This document shows positions 1-11,696 of a DNA stretch of 64,000 nt, one piece after another. Source of the DNA: Raphanus sativus (lineage: Eukaryota; Streptophyta; Magnoliopsida; Brassicales; Brassicaceae). Every line of letters begins with the position of its first letter. Position 1 is the first letter of the stretch. The notes under the pieces were generated by a model. The model was not told the origin of the DNA, searched no databases, and was given only the letters and a program-made list of their open reading frames with translations. Where the stretch lies: positions 41,892,908-41,956,907 of the forward strand of contig NC_079516.1 of the NCBI RefSeq assembly GCF_000801105.2, in the 5' to 3' direction. Position numbers and translations under genes: made by a program.

Positions 1-758
1 GCATGGTAATAGTATTTTTTAATAGATATTATCAACAATTGTACACAACTATTTATTGTTAGTCTTTTTTAAAAGCAATCTTATTTCCATTTAAATTATT
101 CAACAAAATTTATTTTTACTTTAAATTATTAATTATGTTTGGTAATTAAAATTTACAGACAAAAAGTTAGTAATTTTTATATAACAAAAAGGTTACCAAT
201 CAATTATATTATTAGTAACTATAATTTATTGAATATAATATATATATATATATATATTGTCAAAATTTTATTTATACAAATTAAAAAGAAAAATAGTTTT
301 ATTATCATTTATTTATCTTAAAATGAGATAATGTTTTATTTTTTAATAAATACTTCATTATTATAATTCATATTTTGATTGTTTTACAAAACTCGTTTTT
401 CAATTTGTACATCAAAAAGTTACGATCATTAATTTTAACAATATAAAACTCTTATCTTTACTGCAAACCTACCATATAAATTTATTGTTTTTATTATATA
501 CTCTGCAAATTACATCAAATTACATGCTGCAAATCAATCTTAATTCTATATGTCACCACCAATCGGAGCATTGCCAGATCGTACAAAAGAACTCAGTGTG
601 TTAACTAAGTTTTATGTTACGAAAAAAAAACGATATAAAATTCTTAAAATAATTACACCTACAAGTTTCAACGCACAGATTCCTCACATACCGGCATCAC
701 CATTATTTGTATATATAACATTACTTCTGCCTTAAGTGACAAAAAAAAAAAAAAAACA
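1..758. other. AT-rich gene-free stretch
   Basis: Strongly AT-rich with a short (AT)n run near 235-257. I see no coding exon or recognisable element here. It forms the 3' flank of the minus-strand secreted-protein gene that ends at 759. Confidence 0.6.
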
Positions 759-1235
759 TTACTTCTGCCTCGTCCATGGATAAAGCTTCATCTCAGGCTT
801 GTAATAAACTCCATCTTTTCGAACTGAGTAACCACATACGTAGCTAGGGTAACAATAAGCAGATGTGTCCGGATTAATATTAATCTGAAAATTCACAAAT
901 CCAAATCTGGACCGGAGATGACAATGCGTGGAAGCTTGCCTCCTCTTACCGTCGTACTCGAATTGGACCACAACGTATTTGTCTCCTGGTTTGCTTTTCC
1001 TCCATACCTTACTACCGTTTGTGCATACAAAACCTGCATTTCCATTATTCTTTAAACCAAACAGATCATTGGAGATGACGATTCGTACAACCGCATTTGC
1101 CCGTACCCTAAACTCTGGTCTGTAGTATTGTTTGTGGTACGCTTCTAAGGAGTTTACAACTACTGATAAGTTTGAGATTTGTACAAGGAGAAGGATGAGA
1201 AGATTCGTGACAAGGGTTTGGGGATTCATCCTCAT
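759..1235 (-). CDS. Small secreted protein, S-protein homolog (self-incompatibility S1) family
   Basis: This single-exon gene encodes 158 residues. A hydrophobic signal peptide covers about residues 8-30 (LVTNLLILLLVQ), followed by a mature domain of about 125 residues. That domain has the S1/SPH layout: VVRIVISNDL near the start, a first cysteine in GFVC, a G.KYVVVQFEY strand, T.C in the middle, and a closing C....C.YSVRKDGVYY that resembles the family's C-x-W-x-V-x-x-DG ending. Four cysteines are present in the expected places for two disulfides. S-protein homologs are secreted plant proteins. The founder is the poppy stigma S determinant, and most family members have no assigned role. The family call rests on pattern spacing alone, since the sequence is divergent. 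The first methionine is followed by another at residue 3, so the start could be either. Confidence 0.7.
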   Translation of the reverse strand: MRMNPQTLVTNLLILLLVQISNLSVVVNSLEAYHKQYYRPEFRVRANAVVRIVISNDLFGLKNNGNAGFVCTNGSKVWRKSKPGDKYVVVQFEYDGKRRQASTHCHLRSRFGFVNFQININPDTSAYCYPSYVCGYSVRKDGVYYKPEMKLYPWTRQK

Positions 1236-2547
1236 TGTAGATTTTTGAGTTATTGCGTCTTAACTCTTGATTGTGTTTTGTTTTCTCAAATCTTGTAACT
1301 TCTGGGTTTTATTAGTACAGATTTTTGTTAACGGTTTTACTCGTTAATTAATACACTTTGGTTAGTTTGTTGGTGCGATAAATAGAGGAAAACAACTGAA
1401 ACGGGGGTGGTCGTTTGCTCACATCTATTTTCATTTGTTTTATTTGTTTGTGAACTTCTTCACCAGGCAATCGACTTAATATAGAAATATAGTTTGCATG
1501 GTGTTAGTTTCCGTTTTGTGCCTTTTCATAATATGAACGTATTTTTTATAGAAAGTTCGTTTCCGTTTGGACTTTTGTTTGGAGCTCTTTTCAACCAATT
1601 CTCTAACTAACCAAATTCATTATAACAAAACACTGCTACGGTTGCTTCATTTTAATATTAATTAATTTCCAGCTAATAGTCCCAAATTTTATATTTGTGT
1701 GGATAGTGGTCACTAAATTTTATATAATTAGAGTTTTTAATAATTCAAACCCCAACTATTTTTAGATCGGATGAAAAACTTCCAACTAAAATTTTATGTT
1801 TTTTAAAATTTTCAAGGCCTCAACTATTAATTATCGTTAATGAAGTTAACCTATTTTAACACTGCTTTTTCCACCATAATTTCACACAAAAATATTTTTT
1901 GTTAAAGGCATATATATGTTAATATCATGATTTGCTTTTTTCCTAAAACAATTCAAATATGTTAATATGAATTTCATAAAATGTATTTAATGTCGAAAAG
2001 TATCAAAATGGTTTTGTAGCAAATGTGTAATATATGCGATTAGTTGTCTCTTATCTTATTAGCAAAACTCTCTATTCTTAATGTGTACTAACATGCACAA
2101 AGGTTTCTAATACATACTTTAGTACAATTTAATTTACCATTAATAAAATTTGAGTATGGGCATATTATTCGAAATCGAGTTGTTGTAATTGTTAAATATA
2201 TTTATTATATTTTTAGGAATCTCATTCTAAAATAAATAAATCTTACCTCAAAAATAAAATTTACTTTTATAAAAAGACATTCTTAGATTTTATTTGATAA
2301 ATTGTATTTATTTCACTATATTAAATAAATTAAATAGATGTCTATGTCTTTATATTTTTAGTAAATTGTATGCTATTTTTATGATGAAAAAAATCAATGA
2401 TATTTAAAATTATTCCTTTTAAAATTTTTTTTATTCAACTGATAAGTTCTCATTAACATATATATACATAAATAAATTATTACCATTTGTTTTCCTATGA
2501 ACCATTTGAGTTTTTTTTTGGAACCATTTGAGTTTCTCTAGTATATA

Positions 2548-2805
2548 TTCCCTATGTACCATTTTAAGTGATGTTTAAGGTTTTTACACAAAAATTAAGA
2601 AAATACAAATTTCTATGCAATTTATCTTGGTTACATAAAATTGTATTAAATAAAATCAGTCTGACCAATAAGAAAAACATGTAGTATTTTGTAATTGGTT
2701 GCAAATTTCAATTGATATTAAATTCTATCTAGAAATGTGAGAACATCACTTATTATGAAACAAAACAAAAATGTTTAAACATCACTTAAAGTAGTACGGA
2801 GGGAG
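2548..2805. mobile_element. Stowaway-type MITE (Tc1/mariner-derived)
   Basis: The right end read inward is CTCCCTCCGTACTACTTTAA, the classic Stowaway terminus. The left end is TTCCCTATGTACCATTTTAA. Both continue into the same GTGATGTTTAA, giving terminal inverted repeats of about 35 nt. Each side is flanked by TA (2546-2547 and 2806-2807), the expected target duplication. There is no coding capacity. The left terminus has diverged from the consensus, so the copy is not young. Confidence 0.8.
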
Positions 2806-3099
2806 TATAATTTAGGACTAATTTGTGAACTAGCCATATTTAAAGAAGCAATTAAGTAAATGGTATTGATTTTGACATAACGTGCAAACTAGCATTTAAC
2901 ACCTCTTTGACTCGATACCCCTAATAGTAATAAATAACATGTTACATATGGATAAAGTGGATGACGTCGATATATTTTTGTTTACCACGTACTTAATTAT
3001 TATAGATAGTAAAAAGAATAAATAACATAGAAAACTCTTTAATAAAAAGTGTAATCCATATCAGCGAAATAGTATAGGACTCTAGCTTCATTCACAACC

Positions 3100-3560
3100 A
3101 CAAAATACTAAACCTAACCCCAACATTTAAATACTAAACCATATCAACTAATCATTAAATCCTACATGGAATAAACCCTAATCCAATGTTAACCCTAATC
3201 TTCCGTAAACTAACCTCAAATTTTCAAATTCTAGTAAGATGTATTACCATTTTACATGAAGTATATATAATAGAAAATGTGAAAATGTAGTTGAAATCTA
3301 GATATCATCTTAACATATTTCTCAAATGTTGATATGGCTATGCCTTCATGGAAGGTGGTAATGCTTGCCCTAATGTCAACTCCAATCGTACATAAACTAA
3401 ACCCTATTAATTAATCACTAAACCCTACTTGGAAATATAAACCTTAATCTAAGGTTAACCCCAATCTTTATAAACTAAACCCTAACCACTAATCACTAAA
3501 CCATACATGTAAATATAAATCCTAATCCAATGTCAACTTCAATCTTTTATAAACTAAATA
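3100..3560. repeat. Degenerate CCCTAA-like repeats
   Basis: Variants of ACTAAACCCTA and AACCCTAATC recur roughly every 30-70 bases, mixed with AT-rich spacers. They resemble strongly decayed interstitial telomere-type sequence. No unit is regular enough to call an array. Confidence 0.4.
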
Positions 3561-4466
3561 CTCAAATTTCAAAATATCGGTAAATGCATTTCAATTCTAC
3601 ACATGCATATAGAATATAAAAGATGACAAATGATATATCACAAAATTCTATTCCATTTACGTTCAACGTATTATTTTTCTTTACAAAATCATATACACAC
3701 TAATATAAACACATATATACACTGATACAAAACTCATATCAATAGAACATGAAACAACAAAGAACAAGATTGAACCTTCTTTTCAAGAATCGAATGAAAT
3801 ATAACATAGTAATAATACATTATATATTAATAAACATGGCAAATAAGAACATAGCCAAATTCGAAAGAAATACAATCTATTACATTTCACAAAATAGTAC
3901 AGAAATATATCCATCGTTCATCTCCTTCGAAAACTTACGAGTTTTCACGTTTCGTCTTTGCTCAATAACAAATCTTGGATTGGGAAGATGGATGCACGGA
4001 GTCGCAACGCCGTCGGCCGGGGTGATGCTCATCTCCCGTGTGATGTGGAGGCGAATTGGTTTGGGTGTTGTTTCCGGCACCTTGCTGTAACTGCGGCAGA
4101 GAACTGGTTATTTTAGAAACAGAGAAAATTGGGATTTGAGAGAAGTTCTCCGATCACAAAATATTCTCAGAACTCAGACGGTAGTGATGATGTGGATCTA
4201 ATCTGTGAATGAGTTTATGGCTTTCGTAAAAAGTTAAGAAGAGTTACAAAGGAGGAGGATATGAATGTTGAAGTGTTACAAATTATTTAACATAAAATAA
4301 TTATTAATTTTTTTTATCTGCAGATTTCACTGGTCAAGAAAGAAAAAGGATATTATAGTATTAATATGTATATGTAACGGAGTGTATAGCTAGAAAATAG
4401 CTAGTAAGTGAATTATGTTTTTTTTCATGGCCATATGATCCAATTTCTCTATATGATAGTAGAGAC

Positions 4467-4487
4467 GGCCCACGTGGATAAAGCCCA
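4467..4487 (+). promoter_or_regulatory. P39 promoter motifs: site II elements and a G-box
   Basis: GGCCCA overlaps a G-box core CACGTG (4471-4476), and AGCCCA follows at 4482-4487, about 230 bp upstream of the P39 start codon. TGGGCC/T (site II) and CACGTG are common in promoters of broadly expressed plant genes. The assignment to P39 is by position only. Confidence 0.45.
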
Positions 4488-4711
4488 CAACACAGAAGAG
4501 AATAAGGACGAAAGAGATAAACCAAAAACTTCCTTCCTTGTCTACACATCCTAGGCATCAAAATCCTCTGCAATCCACGAAACCAAAGATTCCTCCTTTT
4601 CTTCTCAGTTTTAAATCAAAAACAGTAACCCCCCATTGCTTGTTTCACTTTATGCCAAATCCTGTATTGGGTTCTCTTTATGTTTGAACTTTCTCTTAGG
4701 CCATCATCGCC

Positions 4712-6756
4712 ATGGGAGCTCAGAAGAGCGTCCACGCTGGCAGAGGTCCATTCTTATGTTCTCCTTCTATCTGCCATCGATGTGATAATAATGTTGAAAA
4801 AAAAATGAGAAAGTCTGGAACTTGATTGTCAATTAACTAACACACAGCCCTGATTGTATTATAATTATGTATAGGTTGTTTGTAAATGAAAAACACTTTT
4901 TTTTAATTTCTTTTGTTTTTGTCTGTTTGATTTGCATTTCAGCCAAGATCGATGTGAATGTGGATTTCACTCACAAGCTTTATACTTCTTTAATTTTTCC
5001 TGCTTTCAGGTTTGCCTCTCCCTCCCCATCATCTCTATTCTTCAACTCAAACTCAAAAACATTGAAATCAATTCTTATGTAATTTCACAGGGACACTAGC
5101 AGTCCTCTTTCTCTAGTGATTGGCAGGCAAGTTATTTTTTGACTTTTTAATGATTAACTCTGAAGAACTGAAATGGTGTTTCAGTTGAGAAAATGGGTAT
5201 CTGTCTGTCTGTGTTGGCAGCCTGTGTATCAAGCATCCGAATTTGTTTGGAGGAAGCGAGAAGCTTGATGTATCGTGGGATAAAGGGTTGTACGATTCCA
5301 ATGTACTCGTAGCTTTCAGGAGACCTAGACCTGAGTGGCGTCCCCAACAGTGCTTCTTTATACAGGTTTCAACGAGAAAGAATGTGCATTTTATTATACT
5401 ATGTTAATAGCTTCAATAAAAAAATTTATAAAAAAAATGTCACAGCATTCTCTGTCACCTGAGATTGGAGTCCACGGAACTCCATATGACAATTTCTCCC
5501 GGTCAGGAAGTGGAGGCGTAAATCTCTCTAAACTGGCAGTTGGTTTAGACTTGAGCGAGCCGGCTAGTTCAAAGTGGAGCAGCACAACCAGTGTGAAATT
5601 TGAGGTACCTTCAGCATTGTTGTTCTACTACTTCAGGGTAGAAGAGTAATATATTTTTTTCTTAAATTGGTGAAGCATGTGCGTCCTATGAACGATGAAG
5701 GACGTTTGATAACGAGAGACGTGGATGGATTTCCGGTAACCTGCAGGTGAGATATTAAACCTTAATTTTTTTTTGTTTTTGTTTCCTTGAGAGCACTAAC
5801 TTAGCATAAGACACTGAATAATTTATTTGCTGTGCAGTGGAAATACTCATGACAGTATGGTCGTTTTGAAGCAAGAATCCCGGTTTGCAAAGGCTAACGA
5901 CCAAGGTCTTTCTCACGTAAGATGCTCTTCAGTTTCTGTTTCAATATCCCAGCAAAACCCCTTTCCTCTCATACTAGTGTTTTTGCTTCTTCAGTTCAGC
6001 ATGCAAATAGAACAAGGTATTCCGGTTGTGTCCAAGTGGCTTATCTTCAACCGTTTCAAATTTGTTGCATCAAAAGGTGTCAGGTTGGGACCTGCCTTTC
6101 TCTTAGCAAGGTACTGTCTGAATGAATCTTGCTTGACACAAGTTGAAGAGGCTTTTTTGGTGTGGATTCTGATTTCTGACCTCTTTTTTTGTGACAGCCT
6201 GACAGGTGGGTCGATTGTAGGAGACATGGCTCCTTATCAAGCATTTGCCATTGGTGGGCTAGGCAGTGTTCGTGGATATGGTGAGGGCGCTGTTGGATCC
6301 GGACGGTCTTGCCTCGTTGCTAATACAGAATTGGCATTGCCTTTGGTACTAATGAGGAAGCCTTGCTTTTATTGTGGCCCCCTCTGAACCATAAAAGTTT
6401 TTAAATTGAGCTTTGGTTCCTTTGTTTTTTTATTTTTGCAGAACAAGATGACAGAAGGAACAATCTTCTTGGATTGTGGAACGGACCTTGGTTCAAGCCG
6501 TCTTGTCCCCGGTAAAGCTCCTCTGAACCATAAAGAAGTTGTTGTTGTGTTTGAACACTAAAATTGATGCGATTGGAATTTGTTTTTTTAAGGAAACCCG
6601 TCGTTGAGACATGGGAAGCCAGGGTTTGGGTATGGATTCGGGTATGGAATACGGTTCAAGTCTCCGTTGGGTCACCTTCAGGTTGATTATGCCATAAATG
6701 CTTTCAACCAGAAGACTCTTTACTTTGGTGTCACCAACCTTGCCTCATCATCATAG
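4712..6756 (+). CDS. P39: P39, POTRA-less OMP85/OEP80-type outer envelope barrel protein
   Basis: Eleven exons join without a break: 4712-4745, 4943-5009, 5091-5126, 5221-5365, 5446-5604, 5676-5746, 5838-5916, 5995-6110, 6198-6345, 6442-6511 and 6593-6756. They give 362 residues, the length I recall for Arabidopsis P39 (AT3G44160). The protein starts MGAQKSVHAGR and is the C-terminal beta-barrel half of the OEP80 family. Barrel motifs include GGLGSVRGYGEGAVG (exon 9), FLDCGTDLG (exon 10) and the terminal GIRFKSPLGHLQVDYA strand. No POTRA repeats precede it, and no upstream in-frame exon is seen. Full-length OEP80 helps insert barrel proteins in the plastid outer envelope; what the truncated forms do is not settled. 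Intron 3 appears to use a GC-AG border (AG|GCAAGT), because the nearby GT donor would break the frame. The gene converges on the neighbour ending at 7154. Confidence 0.93.
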
Positions 6757-7153
6757 CCCTAAATCAAGAGAAGCACATATGCAGTGTCTTGATTCACACG
6801 TATATATATACATTTGTGTATTGAGGTGAGACCAGAAACGCCACAAGACGAGGCTAACACTGCCACAGGATCAAAAAGTTATAGTGTGCAGCTGCCAGAG
6901 TTTTTGTCTGAATGCTGCTAATCAAACACACATTTGATTTTTGAATGCATCTCTTGCTTGCTTTTCCATATCTGAGTTGAGCTTTAGTTTGCAGTATGAT
7001 TATTAAAGCTGAACCAAATCTAACCTGTGATCGAAATTGGATGGTTTACTGAAGTCTTTTGGTTTGGTTTTTTTGTAAGTGGATTCAATCCAAACAAGAA
7101 GAGGACATTACGGTTCATACGATAACCATACATCAAAGAAAAAAAAAGGGGGT

Positions 7154-8427
7154 TTAGAAGAAATTGTTGAACTGACTGGTAAGAGAGCTCTTGAGGTTAG
7201 AATAAAGACCGTAAAGAGAATACTGCTTCATGTTCTCGACTTCATACCACGAGTTAAGAACCGCCAAGTGTTTGTCAGTCCCGGAAAACGCAAGCTGGAT
7301 ACCGAGACTGCAGTCCACAGTGCCTCCTCGGCCTTTGCAGCTGGGCGTTCTGATAGCACAGTCTTGCTTGTTGAGGCACACAAAGTTCGAGTTCCCCTTG
7401 CAGGAAGCACACCCGTCTCTCTTCCAGAAGAGGTTTTGAAGCCTACCTTTCTGAAACTCCATCACCTTTTGCAAATACCAAAAGAGCCATGATTTTTACA
7501 TAATCAGATTATTTGATACCAGGGAGGAGGGGGGGGATGGATATATACCAAAGTAAAACTGGTAACGGTGTAGGTGGAGTTAGCAATAAAAGCCGGAGGA
7601 GACCTAGCTGCGTATTTCCGACCAGCGAAAGCCACCATATATCCACCATAGTTGTCCTTACATTCAAAACAACATATTATAGCTGATTGCATTAACCAAA
7701 TCAAGTACTTGTAAAGCCAATACGTACAGTATATTAAAACATGATGGACCCAGTGATGTCTGAACCTAGTCATGGGTTAATTTGAAATCACATAAAAACC
7801 AAATCTGATATTTTTTTCCTAATCAACCTCAAGTAATAGAGACATGAAGCAATCTAATTAGTGGAAATATTCAAGAAACCAAAGTCAATTAAATTCACTC
7901 AGATAAGCATTTTCCTAAACAGAATTAAAAAAAAAAAAATACAACTTTGAATTTCACTATCAATTCAAGAACATTGACTTAAAATAGAAACTATTAAGGA
8001 CTTGTTACCTAAAGTGGAAAGACTCATGTTTGACTTGTCACTATAAAAAGAAAAAACAAATCTGATACTTATCAAATTCAAAATTGATTATTAGTAAACC
8101 AATTAATAAAAGTAGTACCGGGAAGAAAGAGGAGGTGTTGATGGAGAGGAGAGAGATCTCGTCGATCTTAGGACGGAAGACGGAGAGCTGAGAGTTCATG
8201 GCGGCAAGGGTTAGACGACGGTCGCACGGAGAGAGGAGAACGGTCTGGTTGAGGAAGAAAGACGCACGCGAGGAGAAGGCGATTCCGAATGTGAATCCGT
8301 CGGATCTCTGGATTCTGGTGTCGGAGCAAGGAGAGTAGACGCTGTTGGTGTTTCCTGCGACGGCGGCTCTGCTGAAACCTCCGGCGATGGTTAGAGCCAC
8401 CACCACGAGGAGCGTTAGGGTTTGCAT
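7154..8427 (-). CDS. Secreted or membrane-anchored plant protein of unknown function (AT3G44150-like)
   Basis: Three in-phase exons (8427-8119, 7656-7549, 7465-7154) give 242 residues. I chose the methionine before QTLTLLVVVALTIAGG because it opens a clean signal peptide. An upstream in-frame methionine at 8562 would put a charged, proline-rich stretch in front. The mature part has the patch SDGFTFGIAFSSR, possible N-glycosylation sites (NQT, NTS, NST), and a cysteine-rich segment in exon 3 (GCASCKGNSNFVC, then DCAIRTPSC). There is no transmembrane helix near the C-terminus, so secretion or ER-lumen location is likely. I recognise it by synteny with AT3G44150 and know no function. Its stop lies 398 bp from the P39 stop, tail to tail. 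Confidence 0.82.
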
Positions 8428-11400
8428 TTTCGAAATGTGTGTTTGGGAACTGTGAAGTGAGAAAGAGAATAGAGGGAAAGAGGGGGACGGTGGGAACGGG
8501 TGGGTGAGAGTCTGTTTGTGGCTTTCACGTTCGCACTTCGTCGTTTTCCCCAGCTTCATCACACTTCAGACTTTGCAAAATTCCAAAAGTTTTTTTTTAC
8601 TTTTTTTTTTCTAAGGAAAAATATAGCTTTTTCGTACTTTTGAAAAATTAACTGTTTTAAAATTGTTTAAGAATATAGAAAAGTTTCACAGGCTTGTCTT
8701 TTATTTTAGAAGGTTTTTTAACAATACAATGTGGTTCTAATTACTAGTTCTAAATAATGGCTTTTTCTTAGTTATTTTGGGTTTCAGTGATCCGTTCTTG
8801 TTGGAGACTAAAACCGATATAAGTTATGAATATAGTAACTCCTAACCAGTAACCACTCTTCTATTATACCAAGGCGGAGAACTTTTTTTCGTTGGTGCGC
8901 CATAGTGGATCATCTCCAGTTAACAGTGGAAAGTTTGTATCTCACTGTTGTTTTATACAGTTATTATGTTATGGAGAGAAGAGAGAAAGACATATGTGGA
9001 GAAAACATACTTCAACAAAACTTGAATAGAAACAAAACAATACCACGAGAAATCAATGTAAATAAATCAAAACATTTTTGTATGGAGTATGTGTGAAACA
9101 GCTCTTGTGTTACATAGCAATCCTAACAACAACAGCTACGATAATAACGTGTCATCCTGACAATATAAAGAATAGATGCAACTTATGCTACTATTATAAG
9201 CAAATTGAATTTATGTATTTCATGTAAATCCTTCTTTCCAATTTCTTATATTTTATCTAAGAGCTTCTAACCAACTCTTAACATTTATACATAAAACATT
9301 TATTATATGTTTTCTTCAAAATCTACAAATCCCGCAATAATCACATAAAAACCATCCCCCACAAACAAACATGTGGTCCGAATGATTGAAAAGCTACTCA
9401 TCAATATCTTTTTCACTTTTTCATAAACAATTCTCTGTTCTATACAAATGTCTATTCTATACAAATGTCTTTGTCACTTTTCCATAAACAATTATCCATT
9501 CTATACAAATGTTAACATCATCAGCAAGTACTGTTAACAAAAAAAGAAAATTATGCTACCATTAGAAAACCACAAATAATATTTTTCACACGTGATGTCC
9601 AAATCTTAATTTACAATGGAAACAACAAAATTTTCAAAAGTATATCAATCACTGTGATACACAATTAATTTACATCCTGTGCATAGTATGACAATCCACT
9701 AGTAATGTATAAAGTGAAAATTTAAAGTATAACTAATGAAATCTATAAAAATACTTACTGCGAACTAAAAATAAAGATTCCTCTTATCATTTTTAGAATG
9801 TTTGTTGGTATTCATTAATAATTGTTGACAAATAAATTACGAAATAAAAATACAAACTATATTATATCAATAGTGATGAACAAACACACAAGAATCATAT
9901 TATATATAATTAAAAATATATATAAACACTAAATTTCAAATCATATATTCAATAATTTTGTCATATTTTAGTTCATATTATAAATATTTAAACAAACTAA
10001 ATTTAAAATCAAAACTAAACTCATATTATAAAAGTTTAATATTATCCAAAATTTATTTACCTATAAAATTAAGTTTTAGTATGACAATCCACTAGTAATG
10101 TATAAAGTGAAAATTTAAAGTATAATTAATGAAATCTAAGTTATATATAAAAAACTAATGAAATCTATAAAAATACTTACTGCAAACTAAAATAAAGATT
10201 CATCTTATCATTTTAGAATGTTTGTTGGTATTCATTAATAATTGATGACAAATAAATTACAAATAAAAATACAAACCATATTATATTAATAATGACGAAC
10301 AAAACAGATGAATCATATTATATATAATTACAAAATATATAAACACTAAATTTCAAATGATATATTCAATAATTTTGTCATATTATAATTCATATTATAA
10401 ATATTTAAGACAAACTAGATTTAAAATTAAAACTAAAACTCATATTATAAAAGTTTAAGATTATTCAAGAAATGTTACCTATAAAATTAAGTTTTATTTA
10501 AAATGTATTATTAAAATGAATATACTTTAGGTATTAAAATGAGCATAATTCTAGTAAAATATATTGAAACAGACAAAATAAATAGTTTGAGTACTAATTC
10601 GAGTGGGAAAAAATTTGGGTATTAAAAAACTTTACCAAATTTAGTTGGAGTATTTTTATGATAAAATAAATTTTATGAAATTTTTCTAATTAATAATTAT
10701 GCAAGTAATAAATTAATTTAAGAGAACCAATTTCTGTTGGATTCAATCATAAACAAGTGCCCGGCCCAACTGCAAGGCAACGTGTTACTCAGATGTTCCT
10801 TTCAAAGATTCCAAGTATTATAACAGCACTCAACAACTGCTGATTACTGATTAGATTTGATTAGACGCGTGGTGCACAACCAACCCACATTCACGGATCG
10901 GACAACAATTGAATAATTATATCTTTCGTATGCGTTGTAATCTTCTGCCATGTCTTTTAGATTCTTTCGGAGTTTTAAATTTTATATTTCCCTGATTTTC
11001 TTTAGAGTACTGATTTTCCAACAGGGAGAAGCTAAATATTTCATATTGCAGTTGTCAAGCCCTGTGTATAGATCATTCAAAAGGCGAAATTAAAGAGGTC
11101 AAAAAGAACCGGTAAAGTATGACTCTGAAGCTGATACTTTACTTCAAATGAGAACAAACAATCCCTGCTTATATATCTTCCTTAGTGCTACAATCCCAAC
11201 GACTTTGGGGTTTATCTACAGTACTAGTTCCAAAGAAGCAAAAGCAAAGCAGCATTCTTCCATTTTACACCCAAAAAGAATTAAGAAAAGAAAACCCTAC
11301 ATCTTTGGTATCTCTAAGCCTTCTCGTGTGATAACATTTCAGAAGCGCATAAATTTTCTAAGCTAATCATCATCATCATCTGAAATACAAATTCCATTCC

Positions 11401-11696
11401 TCTCTCTCAATACTTTGTATTTTCCAGCCTCATGCGATGGTGATTGGCTTGCACATTGCCTTCATATGAAGAAACCATAATCTATGATTGACAACACCTC
11501 CATCCAATTGCTTGCAAAGGAGAAAATATCCAAATCTCCCCTGAAAGCGAGAGATGAAAAAATAAACTTTCTTCTCATTACTTCTAAATTAACAGTCCAA
11601 AACACAGTTTTACAGAGAAATAATATCAATTAACACCCTAAGGTAAAAAGTGAGAATGTTGTTGAGGTGGACTTACCAAGAAAAGAAAGCAAATTC
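8428..11696. other. AT-rich intergenic region
   Basis: No coding exon is recognised. The first 150 bp hold the 5' leader of the gene ending at 8427. The stretch from about 9.2 to 10.6 kb is very AT-rich and contains a two-copy direct repeat listed separately. The block at 11.0-11.7 kb is the likely 3' UTR side of the glycosyltransferase gene. Confidence 0.5.
9685..10496. repeat. Two-copy direct tandem repeat, about 0.4 kb per unit
   Basis: The text beginning AGTATGACAATCCACTAGTA at 9685 starts again at 10078 and can be followed through both copies to AATTAAGTTTTA. The copies differ by scattered substitutions and small indels. Copy 2 has an extra piece of about 40 bp near 10135. No coding potential is seen, and an AT-rich non-autonomous element is one possible source. 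Confidence 0.75.

Larger units (their letters stand above)
1236..4711. other. AT-rich intergenic region with one MITE and degenerate repeats
   Basis: Apart from the Stowaway element and the CCCTAA-like patch listed separately, this region is AT-rich and shows no convincing gene. A GC-richer island at about 3,880-4,130 has short open frames on both strands. None shows a recognisable domain or clear intron borders, so I leave it unannotated. Confidence 0.5.

Noticed and set aside
3749..4090. 113-residue plus-strand frame
   Set aside because: The N-terminal half is AT-driven low-complexity sequence with no domain, and the opposite strand is equally open.
4361..4573. 70-residue minus-strand frame upstream of P39
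   Set aside because: It overlaps the P39 promoter motifs and shows no family signature.
7079..7492. 137-residue plus-strand frame
   Set aside because: It is antisense to exon 3 of the minus-strand secreted-protein gene, which has proper splice sites and conserved cysteines.
8428..8562. Upstream methionine extending the AT3G44150-like protein by 45 residues
   Set aside because: The extension is charged and proline-rich and would bury the clear signal peptide that follows the methionine at 8427.
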